DNA from: Eimeria necatrix
Lineage: Eukaryota > Apicomplexa > Conoidasida > Eucoccidiorida > Eimeriidae
NCBI RefSeq assembly: GCF_000499385.1
Contig: NW_013652396.1
Coordinates: 1-45,000, forward strand
DNA: 45,000 nt
Reading direction: 5' to 3'
The translations under genes and the position numbers were made by a program. A model generated the notes under the pieces. The model had not been told where the DNA came from, made no database searches, and saw only the letters and a list, made by a program, of their open reading frames with translations. Positions within the stretch are counted from its first letter, which is position 1; each line of letters starts with the position of its first letter. Of this stretch, positions 34,755 through 45,000 are shown in pieces.

Positions 34755-35698
34755 GGACTGCACTGCCCAGCCCGGACACTGCGGACCTTCTTGCGCCTGC
34801 CCCTGTACGCATGCGGCGGCGTGGCTGGGAAGGAGCCTCTGCTGCGTGTGCTGCAGCAAAGTCCTTCTTGCTGTTGCTGCTGTTGCTGTTGCTACTGCTG
34901 CTGCGGCTGCTGCTCGCCTCCGTCGCTCCTTGAGCTCCGTCCGGCGCGTGGGCAAGCCTGCAGGCAAACAGAAGCAGCAGCGCCTCACTGCTAGCCTGCA
35001 CTGTTGCAGCAGCACCGGCGAGCAGCCACAGCAGCAGCAGCAAACACCGCAGCAAGAGCCACAGCAGCAGCAGCAAACACCGCAGCAAAAGCCACAGCAG
35101 CAGCAGTGGAGAATCACACAACACACTGACACAAACCGGCTTCTCTGCGGGTGCAGCGGCGCAGTGACACTGCAGAAACTTTGCGGAGCTGCGCTGCTGC
35201 TTGTGGACCTGCTGCTGCTGCCCCGCGTTGCTGCTGCAGCGCGTGCTGCTGCTGCTGCTGCTGCGTGTTGCTGCCGCTCACCTGCACTGTACGGACAGCT
35301 TGTAGGCCAGATCTTTGCCGTACTTCGTCACCGAGAAAGACTTTGAATGGGCACTGCCATCTTCTACCCATCTCGCTTCCCAGCAGTTTCTCTGGGAGTC
35401 GAAGACGACTCCAGGCACGCGCTCGGCCTCCGCCTGCTGCTGCTGCTGCTGCGGCTGCTGCTGCTGCTGCTGCGGCGGCGGCAGCGGCTGCCGCGGCTGC
35501 TGCTGCGGCGGCGGCTGCGGAGCCTGCGGCTGCTGCTGCTGCAGCTGCTGCTGCTGCTGCTGCTGCTGGGGGTGAGGCTGTGACGGTTGCTGCTGTTGAG
35601 GCGGCGCTGGGAGCTGCTGCTGCTGCACCTGGGGAGGCTGAGGCTCCGCTTGCTGCTGCTCGTGTCGGTAGGCAGACCCGTGCCGACTTGGCACTTGG

Positions 35699-35746
<48 letters not shown>

Positions 35747-36226
35747 GGCTGCTGGTCAGCGTCTGCACTCGCAACCGAGGCGCAGTCACTCTGGGGGTAC
35801 TGGAAGCGGCGGTGTCTGCGCTTCGCAGCAGCAGCAACTTCAGCAGACTGCTGCAGCTGCTGCACCACCTGCTGCAGCAGCGGGGGCCGCGGCCGGCTGG
35901 GGTCATCGGGGCCCCGCAGCTTGTGCGGCAGCAGCGCGCAGGGGGCCCTCCAGGCACAAGAAGTGTGGAGAGCCACTTGGTTTTCTGCTGCTGCTTCATT
36001 TGCTGCTTCTTCGTCTGCTGCTGCAGCGCCGGCCGCCAGCGCTGCTGCTGCTGCTGCTTCTCCTTCCGGGCCCTCCCCGTCCTCCACCAGCCACCCCACT
36101 GCTGCTGCTGCTGCTGCAGCAGCAGACAAAATCGAGCGGCAGTCCGCCCAGGGGTGGATGGGGCCCCCATAGAGGTCTTCTTTATAGAGTTCGCCGCAGC
36201 CTATACTGAGCCCCTCGGCCTCTTCT

Positions 36227-36263
<37 letters not shown>

Positions 36264-36343
36264 CCGCTGCTGCGGCTGCTGCGGCGGGAGCAGGGACCGG
36301 AGACTCTGTGCCCTCCCCAGGCGCCCCTCCTGTTTCCGCTGCC

Positions 36344-36384
<41 letters not shown>

Positions 36385-36461
36385 GGGTGACGGCGCCCCT
36401 GAGCTGTCTCGCTCAGCCGCTGCGGGATCCGACGCGTCTTCTTGCCGGTCTCCTTGTGCTG

Positions 36462-36492
<31 letters not shown>

Positions 36493-36976
36493 CTGCTGCA
36501 GCTTGAGGGCGACTTCCCGGCGCTGCCGGAGAACGGCCTCTCGTATCTGCTGCTGCTTCTGCTGCTGCTGCAGCCTCTCAGCGTCACAAGCCACCAAGTA
36601 GTGCCGCAGCACATCAGTAGTTTCTAAATAAAGATCAGCAGCAGAATCGAACTCATCTGCCACTTGTCCGTTTCCGAAGAGGACGGGCCCCCCGATGAGC
36701 TGCTGCGGCCGCCGCTGCTGCTGCTGCTGCTGCTGCTGCAGCTGCTTCAGCTGCTGCTCCTCCTCGTGCTGCAGCACGTCCAGCATGCCCAGCCCCAGGG
36801 CCGGCGGCGCAGCTGAGAGACGAACCACTGAGGGGTCAACAGCCCAAGACAGCCTTGGCTGCTGCGTGGGCGGCCCCCCTTCAGCTGCTGCTGCTGCTGC
36901 TGCTGCTGCTGCAGCTGCGGAGCTGTCTGCTGCCGCTGCTGGAGCGTCTGCAGCGGCCGCCGGAGCCGCCGCAGCC

Positions 36977-37015
<39 letters not shown>

Positions 37016-37400
37016 TCGTCGTCGTGGAGATCGTCCAGCTCCTTCGTCAGCTCCGCCAGCCGAACGTAAATATCGGCTAAGTCCGAACGCAGGGCTTCTG
37101 CATGCATTCCGAAGCGCTGCAGCCCCACTTCAGCAGCAGCAGCAAAAGCTCGCAGCTGCTGCGCTGCTTCGTCCATTTTCTTGGACAGCAGCGCGAGGTC
37201 CGCGGCCCCGCAGGCGCCCTCGCCCTCCGCCGCCGCTGCAGCAGCAGCAGCAGCTGCTGCTGCTGCTGCAGCAGCAGCAGCAGAGGAAGTCCCATTGCGA
37301 GGCAGCAGCCCTGAGGGAGAGGGGTCCCCCTCCGCCTCAGAAGCAGCGCAGCAGCTCTCTTGGGCTGCTGCTGTCCCCTGCAGGTCTTCAGCTTCCCCCC

Positions 37401-37434
<34 letters not shown>

Positions 37435-37552
37435 GGCCCCAGGGGGCCCCCAAGCGGCCCCGGGGGTCGCCTCGGATGGGGGCCAAGACGGGGCCCCCAG
37501 ACCTTTTAGATCCACTAAGATGCTCCGCCGAATGATACTGTCTGCTGCCTCA

Positions 37553-37589
<37 letters not shown>

Positions 37590-37759
37590 AGTCAGCAGGT
37601 GCAACAGATGCTGCTGTTGCTGCATCTTCTGCATGCACATCCTTTTCTGTGGGCAGCTGCTGGGGCCCCGGGGGCCCCTTGGGGGCCCCCTGCTGAGCGG
37701 CCCCCAAATGAGCGGACGCATTGTATTCCTGCTGCTGTGGCCCTGGCCCCTTATTCTGC

Positions 37760-37798
<39 letters not shown>

Positions 37799-38112
37799 AG
37801 CTCCAGCTGCTGTAGTTGTTGCTCCTGCTGCAGCTGCTGCAGGTCCAGGCCCTGGGCCTCAGGGGTGCTCGTCATAGGGTTGGCAAGGGCCCCAACGGCA
37901 GCAAGGGGGCCCTTAAAGGCGAGGCATGGAGAGGCCTGTCTGCTGTTGCTAGCTGCTGCGCAAGCTGCAGTCCTTGCTGCTGCTGCTGCTGCTGCTGCTG
38001 CGCTGAATGCCCACGCCCAGCATAGCCCCAGCAATGGAAAGCCAGGGGCCTCTCGAGGGCCCCTGAAGAGACCCTGCCTTTCTCTCTGTTGCGCCTCTGG
38101 AGGCCAAGACAA
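31678..38112 (-). CDS. ApiAP2-type transcription factor with three AP2-like domains (5 exons)
   Basis: In transcript order the exons are 38112-35282, 34957-34641, 34064-33852, 33709-33641 and 33437-31678. They join in frame to about 1729 aa. Domain 1, about residues 899-943, reads VPGVVFDSQRNCWEARW then SKSFSVTKYGKDLAYKLS. Domain 2, about 1053-1098, reads VSFSRTGNAWLAYIKNR then FRVSVYGWKGAKRKAIEARL. Domain 3, about 1121-1170, reads MPPAVYFDAEANAWVAAAHD and, after an intron, TKAFPVEE... with ARSAAIEARLEM. These match the three-strand plus helix layout of AP2 domains, which bind DNA in the nucleus. Large parts are poly-Gln and poly-Ala. Conserved islands outside the domains include a coiled coil near DIYVRLAELTKELDDL and a segment around AQHLEMLQQMDEIQRQLPEV. 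The start is uncertain: a second ATG lies at 37875. Target genes cannot be inferred. Confidence 0.92.
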
Positions 38113-38457
38113 AGTCTGGCAGCAGCTCGTAGCTGCTGCAGCAGCAGCAGGGAGCAGCAGGGCCGCTCGCGCTGCTGCTCCGCCTGCGCTGCTGCTGGAA
38201 AATGTGAAGGCCCTGGAGGCCAGCAGCCCTAGGGAGATTTAGAGCTTTTAGGAGGGACCGGCTTGCAGCACAGCAGCAGCAGCAGCAGCAGCAGCCAAGG
38301 CGCGTACGTGAACAGCAGCAGCAGGAGCAGCAGCAAGGGAGATAAGGCTAGATGGTAATAGCTCCTCAGGTTGCTGTCTCAGAAGCCCGCGGGATGCCCT
38401 GGTCTAGGCGCAACGGGTTGGCCCGAAAAATGCGTACAGAACTACAGAGGAGCCCCG

Positions 38458-38492
<35 letters not shown>

Positions 38493-41125
38493 AGGCCGAC
38501 GGCAGCAGCTACAGAGTAAGCGGTCTGCAGCTTACTGTATTTCCGCAGCGGCAATATGTTTCGGGAAGAGATAAAAAACAACAAAAGTAACCCCGCCTTA
38601 CACTTGTTAGTACAAAAGGAGGGCCCCAGGGGCAGCAGCAGCCGTACAGCAGCAGGACGTACATGTAGCGTAGGGGCAGCATGGGGGAAGGCAGCAGCAG
38701 CGCAGCGTCTGCTGCTGCACTGCTGTGTACTAGCCTGCTCTTTAGCAATTTTAAAATTGAATTTAAAAAGACTTTTGCTGCTCCAGTGCTCCGCGCCGAA
38801 CATAGCCGTTTAATTAGCTGCTCAGGTGCACTCCCAGCGCCTCTGCATGCCCGCAGAGGCCCCACCCACGCCGCTGCTGCTGCTGCAGCGCAGCAGCTCC
38901 TAAGAACTAAAGCTTTTCTTCCAAAAGGGGCCCTATTTTTCTCCCAGCTCGGATGCAGGAGGCCCGCCGCCTCTGAGGGGCAGCAGCTAGTTGGTTTGCG
39001 GGCTCTGCGCAGCCAGCCGGGCCGCTGCTGCGGCTGCTGCTGCTGCTGCGGCTGCTGCAGCGCAGCAACCGCAGCTTCACGGCCACACAGGAAGCCCAGA
39101 AGCAGGCCAGGGGCCCCTTAAGAGGCCCCTTGCCTCCAGCAAGCCAGCCAAACCCCCAGAGCCTCGAAGCAGCAGCAGCAGCTAGCCAGGCCGAGCTGCT
39201 GGGGGCCCCCGGGGCCCCCACAGCAGGCCCAGGCTTTAGCCCAAGAAGCTGTGCTGCTGCCTCTGGCTTCAGCTGCTGAGGCTTTTGCTGCAGCACCTGG
39301 GGCCCCTGCGGCTGGGGGGCTTCTGTGGAACTCAGCTGCTATTAACTACTGTCATAATATATTCTCACTAATAAAATTGTTTCTTTTACTTTTGCTGCAT
39401 TAAGGCAGCTGCTGCAGGCTAATACGGGAAGACAAAAGCTGCCGCAGCAGCTTGCTGCTGCTGCCGAATCAGCACCGCACAACAAACCTACAGAACAACG
39501 ACACTGAGGATGCATCTGCTGCTGCTGCTTTTGCTGCTGCTGCTGTCGTTGCTGCTGCTTTTGCTGCTGCTGCTGCTTCTGTTTTAAGCTCAAGTGCCTG
39601 AATTGAAACGCGAAGCCACCGCAGCAGCAACACTCACCCGCTCCGCAGCTCCTCAGCGACGCGGCTGGCTCTGTCTGCCTCTGCCAAACCCTGGCTGGCA
39701 GCAGCGCTGCTCGCTTAAGCTTTCACTCCTTTAATGGCATTAAAAGGGATTATTTATGCATAATTCTGCATTACTGGATTTGCATTGCATCCGTGTTCTT
39801 CAGCTGCAGCAGCTGACCGATTAGCTGCAGCTTCGAGCCTCTGAGGCAACGGCTTCGTGCAGCGCTGCAGCACAGCAGCAGATCTGCAAACGGAAACAGC
39901 AAGTTGCTGGATTAACTCGAACAGAGAACAAAACAACATGAATTGTAAACGCAGCAAATAGCTTTATTCTTGTGGGGCTGCTGCTGCGTCCTTTTGCAGC
40001 CAACTGCAGCAGCCAACGTGCAGCACGAGCATGAACCAGAGGCGCCGCTACAGCGCCTGCTGACTCCGCGCTGCATAATTTTACGAATTTTTAGAACAGA
40101 AATACAAAAATAGATATTAGAGGCTGCAGAACTCCCCAGAGCGCCCCCCGCCAGACTTCGATTTGCCGTCTCGCTGCGCTCAAGAGCTGCTCTGCACCGG
40201 CGGAGCAGCAGCAGCTCCTCCCGCTGCAGCTGCTGCGCAGCAGCAGGCAAGCTTTTGCCCAGAAAAACTGAGACTTAGCTGGACAGAGATGCAAGCCAGA
40301 GTTTCTCTCTTGTGCGTAAACTGTCCAGCCCTGCTCCGCTCCCATAGAGACGCATGCATGCAAAACGCTGCTGCTGATCTGGCATTGCATGCAAGCTCTT
40401 TAGCTGCAGCTGCTGCACTGGCATAGAAGGCAGCGAGAGGGATAATTCAATAAACTGGCAGCAGCACTTTTTGCAGAAGACGCACAGGCAAAGATCAGCC
40501 TGATCAGCAGCAGCAAATGCTGAGATAGTCTCACTAGAGCTGCAGCAGCTCTAGAGGAACTGTGGGAGCGAACTTGAAACTGTTTTCAAAGAGAGGTTTG
40601 CTGCCTTTCTGCCTTAGCCGCAGCACTTAGCTGCTGCAGACTGTCTTGCTGCAGCACAAATGGAATACTTAGAAGCCCTGGCCCTAAGAAAAAGGCGGGA
40701 AATTGAATTAAATGGTATTCAAGATGCAACTTTCCTCAGAAGCTCTCATTCTATATCTGTTGGCATTCCCTGGATCTGCACAGTTGAACAAACTGCGTCG
40801 CTCAGTTCAGAAAAGAACTACTTGTAGCCGATCTTATGTACATTTAGAAAGCAACTTGATTTGTTTTCGAAGCAAATTAAATTATTTTAAGAAAAGATTG
40901 TTTTAAAAACGAATTTGAGTGCTTTTTAAACGCAAAAAGGATCAGTCATGCAATGTTGAAAAGATCAGAAAGAAAGCTGGATGCTCAGCCAGCCTGCTTG
41001 CAACACTCTTCAGCACCAAGTTTAAAAGGCTGACAATAAATGAATTTCTTAATTCCTTTAAATTATAAAGACTTAAATGTGCAGCTACAATCATTTATAA
41101 AAGACTTAACTATGCAGCTTTAAAT

Positions 41126-41290
41126 ATGCAGCTACAATCATTTGCAAAAGACTTAACTATGCAGCTACAATCATTTGCAAAAGACTTAACTATGCAACTA
41201 CAATCATTTGCAAAAGACTTAACTATGCAACTACAATCATTTGCAAAAGACTTAACTATGCAACTACAATCATTTGCAAAAGACTTAAGA
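41126..41290. repeat. 33-bp minisatellite, five copies
   Basis: Units start at 41126, 41159, 41192, 41225 and 41258, nearly identical (atgcagctacaatcatttgc...). A degenerate copy lies upstream at 41082-41125. Because 33 is a multiple of three, the array is open on both strands: MQLQSFAKDLT repeated on plus, and CSCIVKSFAND on minus. Confidence 0.95.
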
Positions 41291-41377
41291 GGCAATGAGT
41301 CTTGGGGGGAAAAGTTTGCACTTTGAACTTCGCCTGTTGTTTAATGAACGGGATCTGTCTTTTAAAGAAGAGGCAGC

Positions 41378-41618
41378 TAGCGCTGGATGGGCGCTCGGCT
41401 AGCTGGCGCGAGTTATGGCTAGCTAGAGGGAGTTATGGCTAGCTAGCGAGAGTTATGGCTAGCTAGCGAGAGCTTTGGCTCTCTAGGGAGAGCTATGGCT
41501 AGCTAGAGCGAGCTATGGCTAGCTAGGGAGACGAATGGCTAGCCAGCGAGAGTTACGGCCAGCTAGTTGACGGAGCTATGGCTAGCTGGGGAGAGTTACG
41601 GCTAGCTAGGGAAAGCTG
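41378..41618. repeat. GCTAGC satellite, unit about 20 bp
   Basis: About twelve copies of a unit like gagttatggctagctagc with small variations. It is non-coding because TAG recurs. Confidence 0.9.
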
Positions 41619-41927
41619 TGCAACATTCAAAAGACTCTTCGCTGCTGCGACCTTAAGGGAAAAGCAGCAGCTTGGCCACCAGCAGCAGACAATGGAAAAG
41701 CAAACTTGCAAATTAAATTATAAATTAATATTCTGTTGCATTTAATGCAGCAAAAACTGCTGCTAGCTGCTCTGTACATGAGAGCAGCAACTTGCAACTA
41801 ATTGGCATGCGCTGCAGACGCACGCTGCTTACCTAAAAGCTGCTGCTGCTCTAGGGCACTGGCCCGCGGTGCATATTGCTTTGCCTCATAGCCCACTAAA
41901 TATCATTTTGCTTCCTAAATAAGAGGG

Positions 41928-42100
41928 GGCCCCCAACCCTCCAAGCCGATTGCTGCACCCAAAACTGCAAGAGGCCCCCACTACGGGGGGCCCCTACTAC
42001 AGGGGGCCCCCATAGTGGGCCCGCTCTACGGGGGGCCCCAACTACGGGGGGCCCCCACTACAGGGGGGCCCCACTACAGGGGGCCCCCTCTACGTAGCTA
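41928..42100. repeat. GGGGCCCC tandem array
   Basis: Around eight units of about 17-19 bp, each with a palindromic GGGG(G)(G)CCCC core separated by ctac, tac(a) or similar linkers (for example ctacggggggcccc). The region is non-coding. Confidence 0.9.
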
Positions 42101-42141
42101 ATAAGACAATTGAGTACTATTTGGGGTCCGGAGCGTGCAGT

Positions 42142-42175
<34 letters not shown>

Positions 42176-42270
42176 ACTAACAGATTTTCGTTCTTGCTGC
42201 CTCACGGTTTCACTAGCTGCACAGCCAAGTATTTATGAACTTCTGGTTGCCTCTGGCAGCAAAGCCAAGG

Positions 42271-42326
42271 CTACTTGACAAAAGAGCGGCTCTCCAGCTG
42301 CAGCGCCAGCCGCAGCAAACGGCCTA

Positions 42327-42385
<59 letters not shown>

Positions 42386-42907
42386 GCAGCTTCAGCTAGC
42401 CAGGAGTCTAGGGCCTCGCGCTGCAGCGGGTGGCCCCGCGGCAAATGCAGGCGAGCCAAAAGAAGTGCTAAAGAAGCCAAATTGGAGTGTATGTACACCT
42501 CGACTGCCTCCGCCGCCAACCCACACACCAGCAGCAGCGCAGCTCGCATATGAGGAGAGCTGCACGACCTGAGCGCCACAGCAGCAGCAGCAGCAACAGC
42601 AGCAGCAGAAGCAGCAGCAGCCGTAAACCCTTCTGTAGCGTCCGTAGCAACAGCAGCAGCACGAATAGCAGCACAGTCAATGCTAATGCTGTCCTCACTA
42701 GCCAGTTAGCTAGCTTGCTAGGTAGCTAGCTAGTTAGCTGGCTAGCCAGCTAGCTAGCTAGCTAGTTGCTGTGCTTCTGATGGTGCTAAGTCCTCCAGGC
42801 GCTAACCTGTTTGAAGAAAGGAAGCTGCCAGCTAGCGAAGCCCGCGCTGCGGGGTGGAGGCCCATTGCTGCAGCAACAGCAAGCCAGAACCAAGAGCAGC
42901 AGCAGCA

Positions 42908-42943
<36 letters not shown>

Positions 42944-43267
42944 GTCAAGGTTCTTTCCAGCTGCAAGTTCCTGCTGCACCTCCTGCTGCTGCCACGGCAG
43001 CTCCCCGTGCAGCTCAAGGGCCGCGTGGGGCCCCCACAGCCACAGGGCCGCGAGGCGAGCAGCAAAGCCAGAGGGGCTTTCCTGCAGAAAGGCAGCAGCA
43101 AAAAGATTAGAGAGCTAGCAGCAGATGCTGCCAGTGCTGCTGCTGCTGCTGCTGTTACTTGGTGGCTGTCTGGCGCTGCTGCTATTGCTGAGGGACGGCT
43201 GCTGCTGCTGCTGCTGCTGTTACTCAGCGACTATGTGCTGCTGCTGCTGCTTGTGGGGCTACAGATG

Positions 43268-43300
<33 letters not shown>

Positions 43301-43810
43301 AGGTAACGCTCCTCTTGCCGTGGCTGCTGCGGCCCTTCAAGGCATACCTTCTTTGAGCCGCCGAGGAGGCAAGGAAGAGCTGCTGCAGCAGCAGCCCGCG
43401 CGGCTTCGCTGTTGTCGCCCAGCAAGAACAGCAGCAACAACGCGCTCTGCTGCTCCTGCTGCTGCTCCTGCTGCAGCTGCTGCAGCTGCTGCTCTGGATG
43501 CTCATGCAGCAACTGGCCGTCTACGTACATAGTTGCTGCCTCCACTGCAGCTTTACTAAAGCTCTCAACCCTCAGGCTGCTGCAGTGCTGCTGCAGCTGC
43601 TGCAGCCCTTGGGATGAATTGACGCAACCGCAGCAGGCTCCCTCTGCTGCAGCAGCAGCCGCCCCAGCAGCAGCAGCAGGTTCACTGAAGTTAACAGTTG
43701 CTGCTGCAGCTGCTTCCAATTTAACAGACGCTTCTGTCCCACATACTGCACTGCTCTTAGCTGCGGGAGAGGACGGCGTGTTTGAGGCGGCTATGCTAGG
43801 AGCTGCTTCC

Positions 43811-43851
<41 letters not shown>

Positions 43852-44522
43852 TGCTGCTGCGGGGGTCCCCTCGCGCAGGTCGCCACTGGCGGTAGCACCT
43901 GCAGCCTGGCTGGCAGGGGCTGTCCCAGTCTCCTGCTGCTGCTGTGCTGCTGCTTTGGCGTGCCCCGCCTTCGGTGCTGCTGCTGCTGCTGCTGCTGCTG
44001 CTGCAGAGGGCTTCTTGCTAGGAGGAGGGTACAGAGGCAGGCGAAGAGGGTCCCACAGAAAGACGCATTGCTCGACTCCCCCTGAGTCCGCAGCAGCAGC
44101 ACAGCAGCACATGCAGATTAGCTGCAGCAGCAGCAGCAGCACATGCAGATTAGCTGCAGCAGCAGCAGCAGCAGCAGCACAAGGCCCAGCCGCTGCAGTG
44201 CTGGACAGCCTTACCCAAAGGTGCTGCTGCTGCAGCTTCAAACCCTAAACCCTACCCCCAAGCCCCAAACTCTAGCCCCCCGTGCTGCGCTTAACCCTTG
44301 AACTGCAGCAGGCCCTGCTGCTGAGCAGCTGCTGCTGCTCACCTATCAGCAGCAGCACCGCGTAAGGCACCAGCTGCTCCACCCAGCAGCAGCGCAGCAG
44401 CTGGCCCCCGCTTTGCTGCTGCTCCACAGAGGCCCCCGAGCAGCTGCGGAGGCAGGCCAGCGGCGTTGCTGCAGGTTTGATGCGCCGCAGGTGCTGCAGC
44501 GCTGCTCCTGCCCCCGGCCTCC

Positions 44523-44557
<35 letters not shown>

Positions 44558-45000
44558 GCTGCAGCATCTTCCTGCTGCGCCCCCGGCGCAGCAGCAGAAG
44601 CCACTGAAACCACAACAGCAGCACCTCCAGCACAGGTGGCCCCCAGAAGGAACTGGGGGCAGCTTAGCTGCCCCTTGGGGTCTCGGGTCCACCGCAGGGC
44701 CCAGGCCAGGCTGGTGAGTGCCCAGCTGCTGCTGCTGCTGCTGCTCTTTTGCTGCTGCTGCTGCTGAGCGGCGGCGTTTCCCCCGGCGCCGTTGCTCGCA
44801 GGCGTTGCTGCAGCAGCTGCTGCTGCTGCGTGCGCCGCGATGCTGCTGTGGCTGCAGCAGCAGATGTCCAACAAAGCCCGGGTCTCGGCTATTGAGCGCT
44901 GCGCACTCTGCTGCAGCAGCAGCAGCAGCAGCAACTCCCGCCAGGCAGCAAGCCAAAGGCCTCCCTCAGCGTCCCCTACGGCCAGCAGCGCTTCTGTTGC
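42271..45000 (-). CDS. Unrecognised Ala/Gln/Leu-rich protein, 3' part (four exons, truncated by window)
   Basis: In transcript order the exons are 45000 (open at the edge)-44343, 44081-43348, 43081-42807 and 42568-42271, with a TAG stop at 42273-42271. Phases fit, giving at least 654 aa. The non-repetitive islands are helical and leucine-rich (WALTSLAWALRWTRDPKGQ, FAARLAALWLWGPHAALEL, LASLALLLARLHLPRGHPLQ), as in ARM/HEAT-type scaffolds, but I cannot name a family. Poly-Gln, poly-Ala and poly-Ser runs interrupt it. The last intron contains CTG-rich sense sequence and a GCTAGC cluster, and the first visible intron contains a telomere-like array. The first exon is missing, so the start and N-terminal domains are unknown. 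Confidence 0.7.
42695..42772. repeat. GCTAGC cluster in an intron
   Basis: Dense run of gctagctagctagtt-type sequence, inside the intron 42569-42806 of the minus-strand gene. Confidence 0.85.
44240..44258. repeat. Interstitial telomere-like array in an intron
   Basis: Two AAACCCT-type units followed by ACCCCC, within the intron 44082-44342 of the minus-strand gene (TTTAGGG orientation on the sense strand). Confidence 0.8.

Larger units (their letters stand above)
38113..42270. other. 4.1-kb intergenic region upstream of the ApiAP2 gene
   Basis: No gene is supported. It contains CTG/CAG tracts (38458-38492, 39515-39580), low-complexity plus-strand frames around 38680-39240, an AT-rich section at 39700-41100, a 33-bp minisatellite, a GCTAGC satellite, a GGGGCCCC tandem array and a (CAG)n run at about 42142-42174. 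The ApiAP2 promoter is expected at the left end and the 3' UTR of the minus-strand gene at the right end. Confidence 0.6.

Noticed and set aside
34552..35346. 264-codon plus-strand open frame
   Set aside because: It is antisense to ApiAP2 exon B and adjacent introns, and is made of Ala/Gln/Leu homopolymers from CTG/CAG tracts.
35151..36209. 352-codon and other plus-strand frames opposite the ApiAP2 first exon
   Set aside because: Shadow frames of the AP2 coding strand. They have no splice partners or conserved sequence, while the minus strand holds a clear AP2 domain.
38681..39121. Plus-strand frame of 146 codons
   Set aside because: Mostly Ala/Ser and Cys runs from triplet repeats; no splice structure or conserved block.
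41126..41290. CRISPR-like array
   Set aside because: The 33-bp units are directly adjacent with no spacers, and the genome is eukaryotic.
1..45000. tRNA, rRNA or intact transposon genes
   Set aside because: I looked for tRNA B-box-like and rRNA-like segments, and for reverse transcriptase or transposase motifs, and saw none; a tRNAscan or RepeatMasker run would be decisive.

Overview
The window reads as nuclear DNA of an apicomplexan coccidian, most likely Eimeria. The evidence is: dense CAG/CTG trinucleotide tracts that become runs of Ala, Gln or Ser inside exons; small intron-rich genes; interstitial telomere-like AAACCCT arrays; an ApiAP2-type transcription factor; and apicomplexan-like mitochondrial and transporter genes. 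I see no bacterial operon structure, rRNA, tRNA, CRISPR array or intact transposon. The exon models were built by hand from frame, splice signals and phase. Each joins without a frame break, but no transcript data were available.

Layout. 1-2724: repeats and no convincing gene. 2725-6756 (+): 15-exon HEAT-repeat protein resembling the proteasome assembly chaperone PSMD5/S5b. 7831-9706 (+): three-exon unknown protein with an aromatic N-terminal motif. 10944-14872 (+): complete 9-exon alpha subunit of the mitochondrial processing peptidase (572 aa). 17125-18341 (+): three-exon, four-helix membrane protein that matches the pattern of Orai/CRAC channels but lacks the selectivity-filter glutamate. 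20707-27934 (+): 9-exon major facilitator transporter with a very large central loop. 29243-31089 (+): 12-exon protein with a hydrophobic N-terminus, 357 aa, unrecognised. 31678-38112 (-): 5-exon ApiAP2 regulator with three AP2-like domains, about 1729 aa. 42271-45000 (-): last four exons of an unrecognised Ala/Gln/Leu-rich protein whose 5' end lies beyond the window. The genes are independent housekeeping or regulatory loci, not a cluster with a shared pathway.

Most notable signals. (1) A 41-bp near-perfect inverted repeat with a 35-nt loop sits inside one transporter intron. (2) The Orai-like protein is unexpected if, as I recall, Apicomplexa are thought to lack the Orai/STIM system. (3) Tandem duplications have repeatedly hit splice boundaries, including a decayed copy of an MPP exon inside the preceding intron. 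(4) Four of about 52 inferred introns use GC-AG borders. (5) Several palindromic short-unit satellites (GCTAGC, GGGGCCCC, GCATGC) and telomere-like arrays sit in introns and intergenic DNA, one of them supplying a splice donor.
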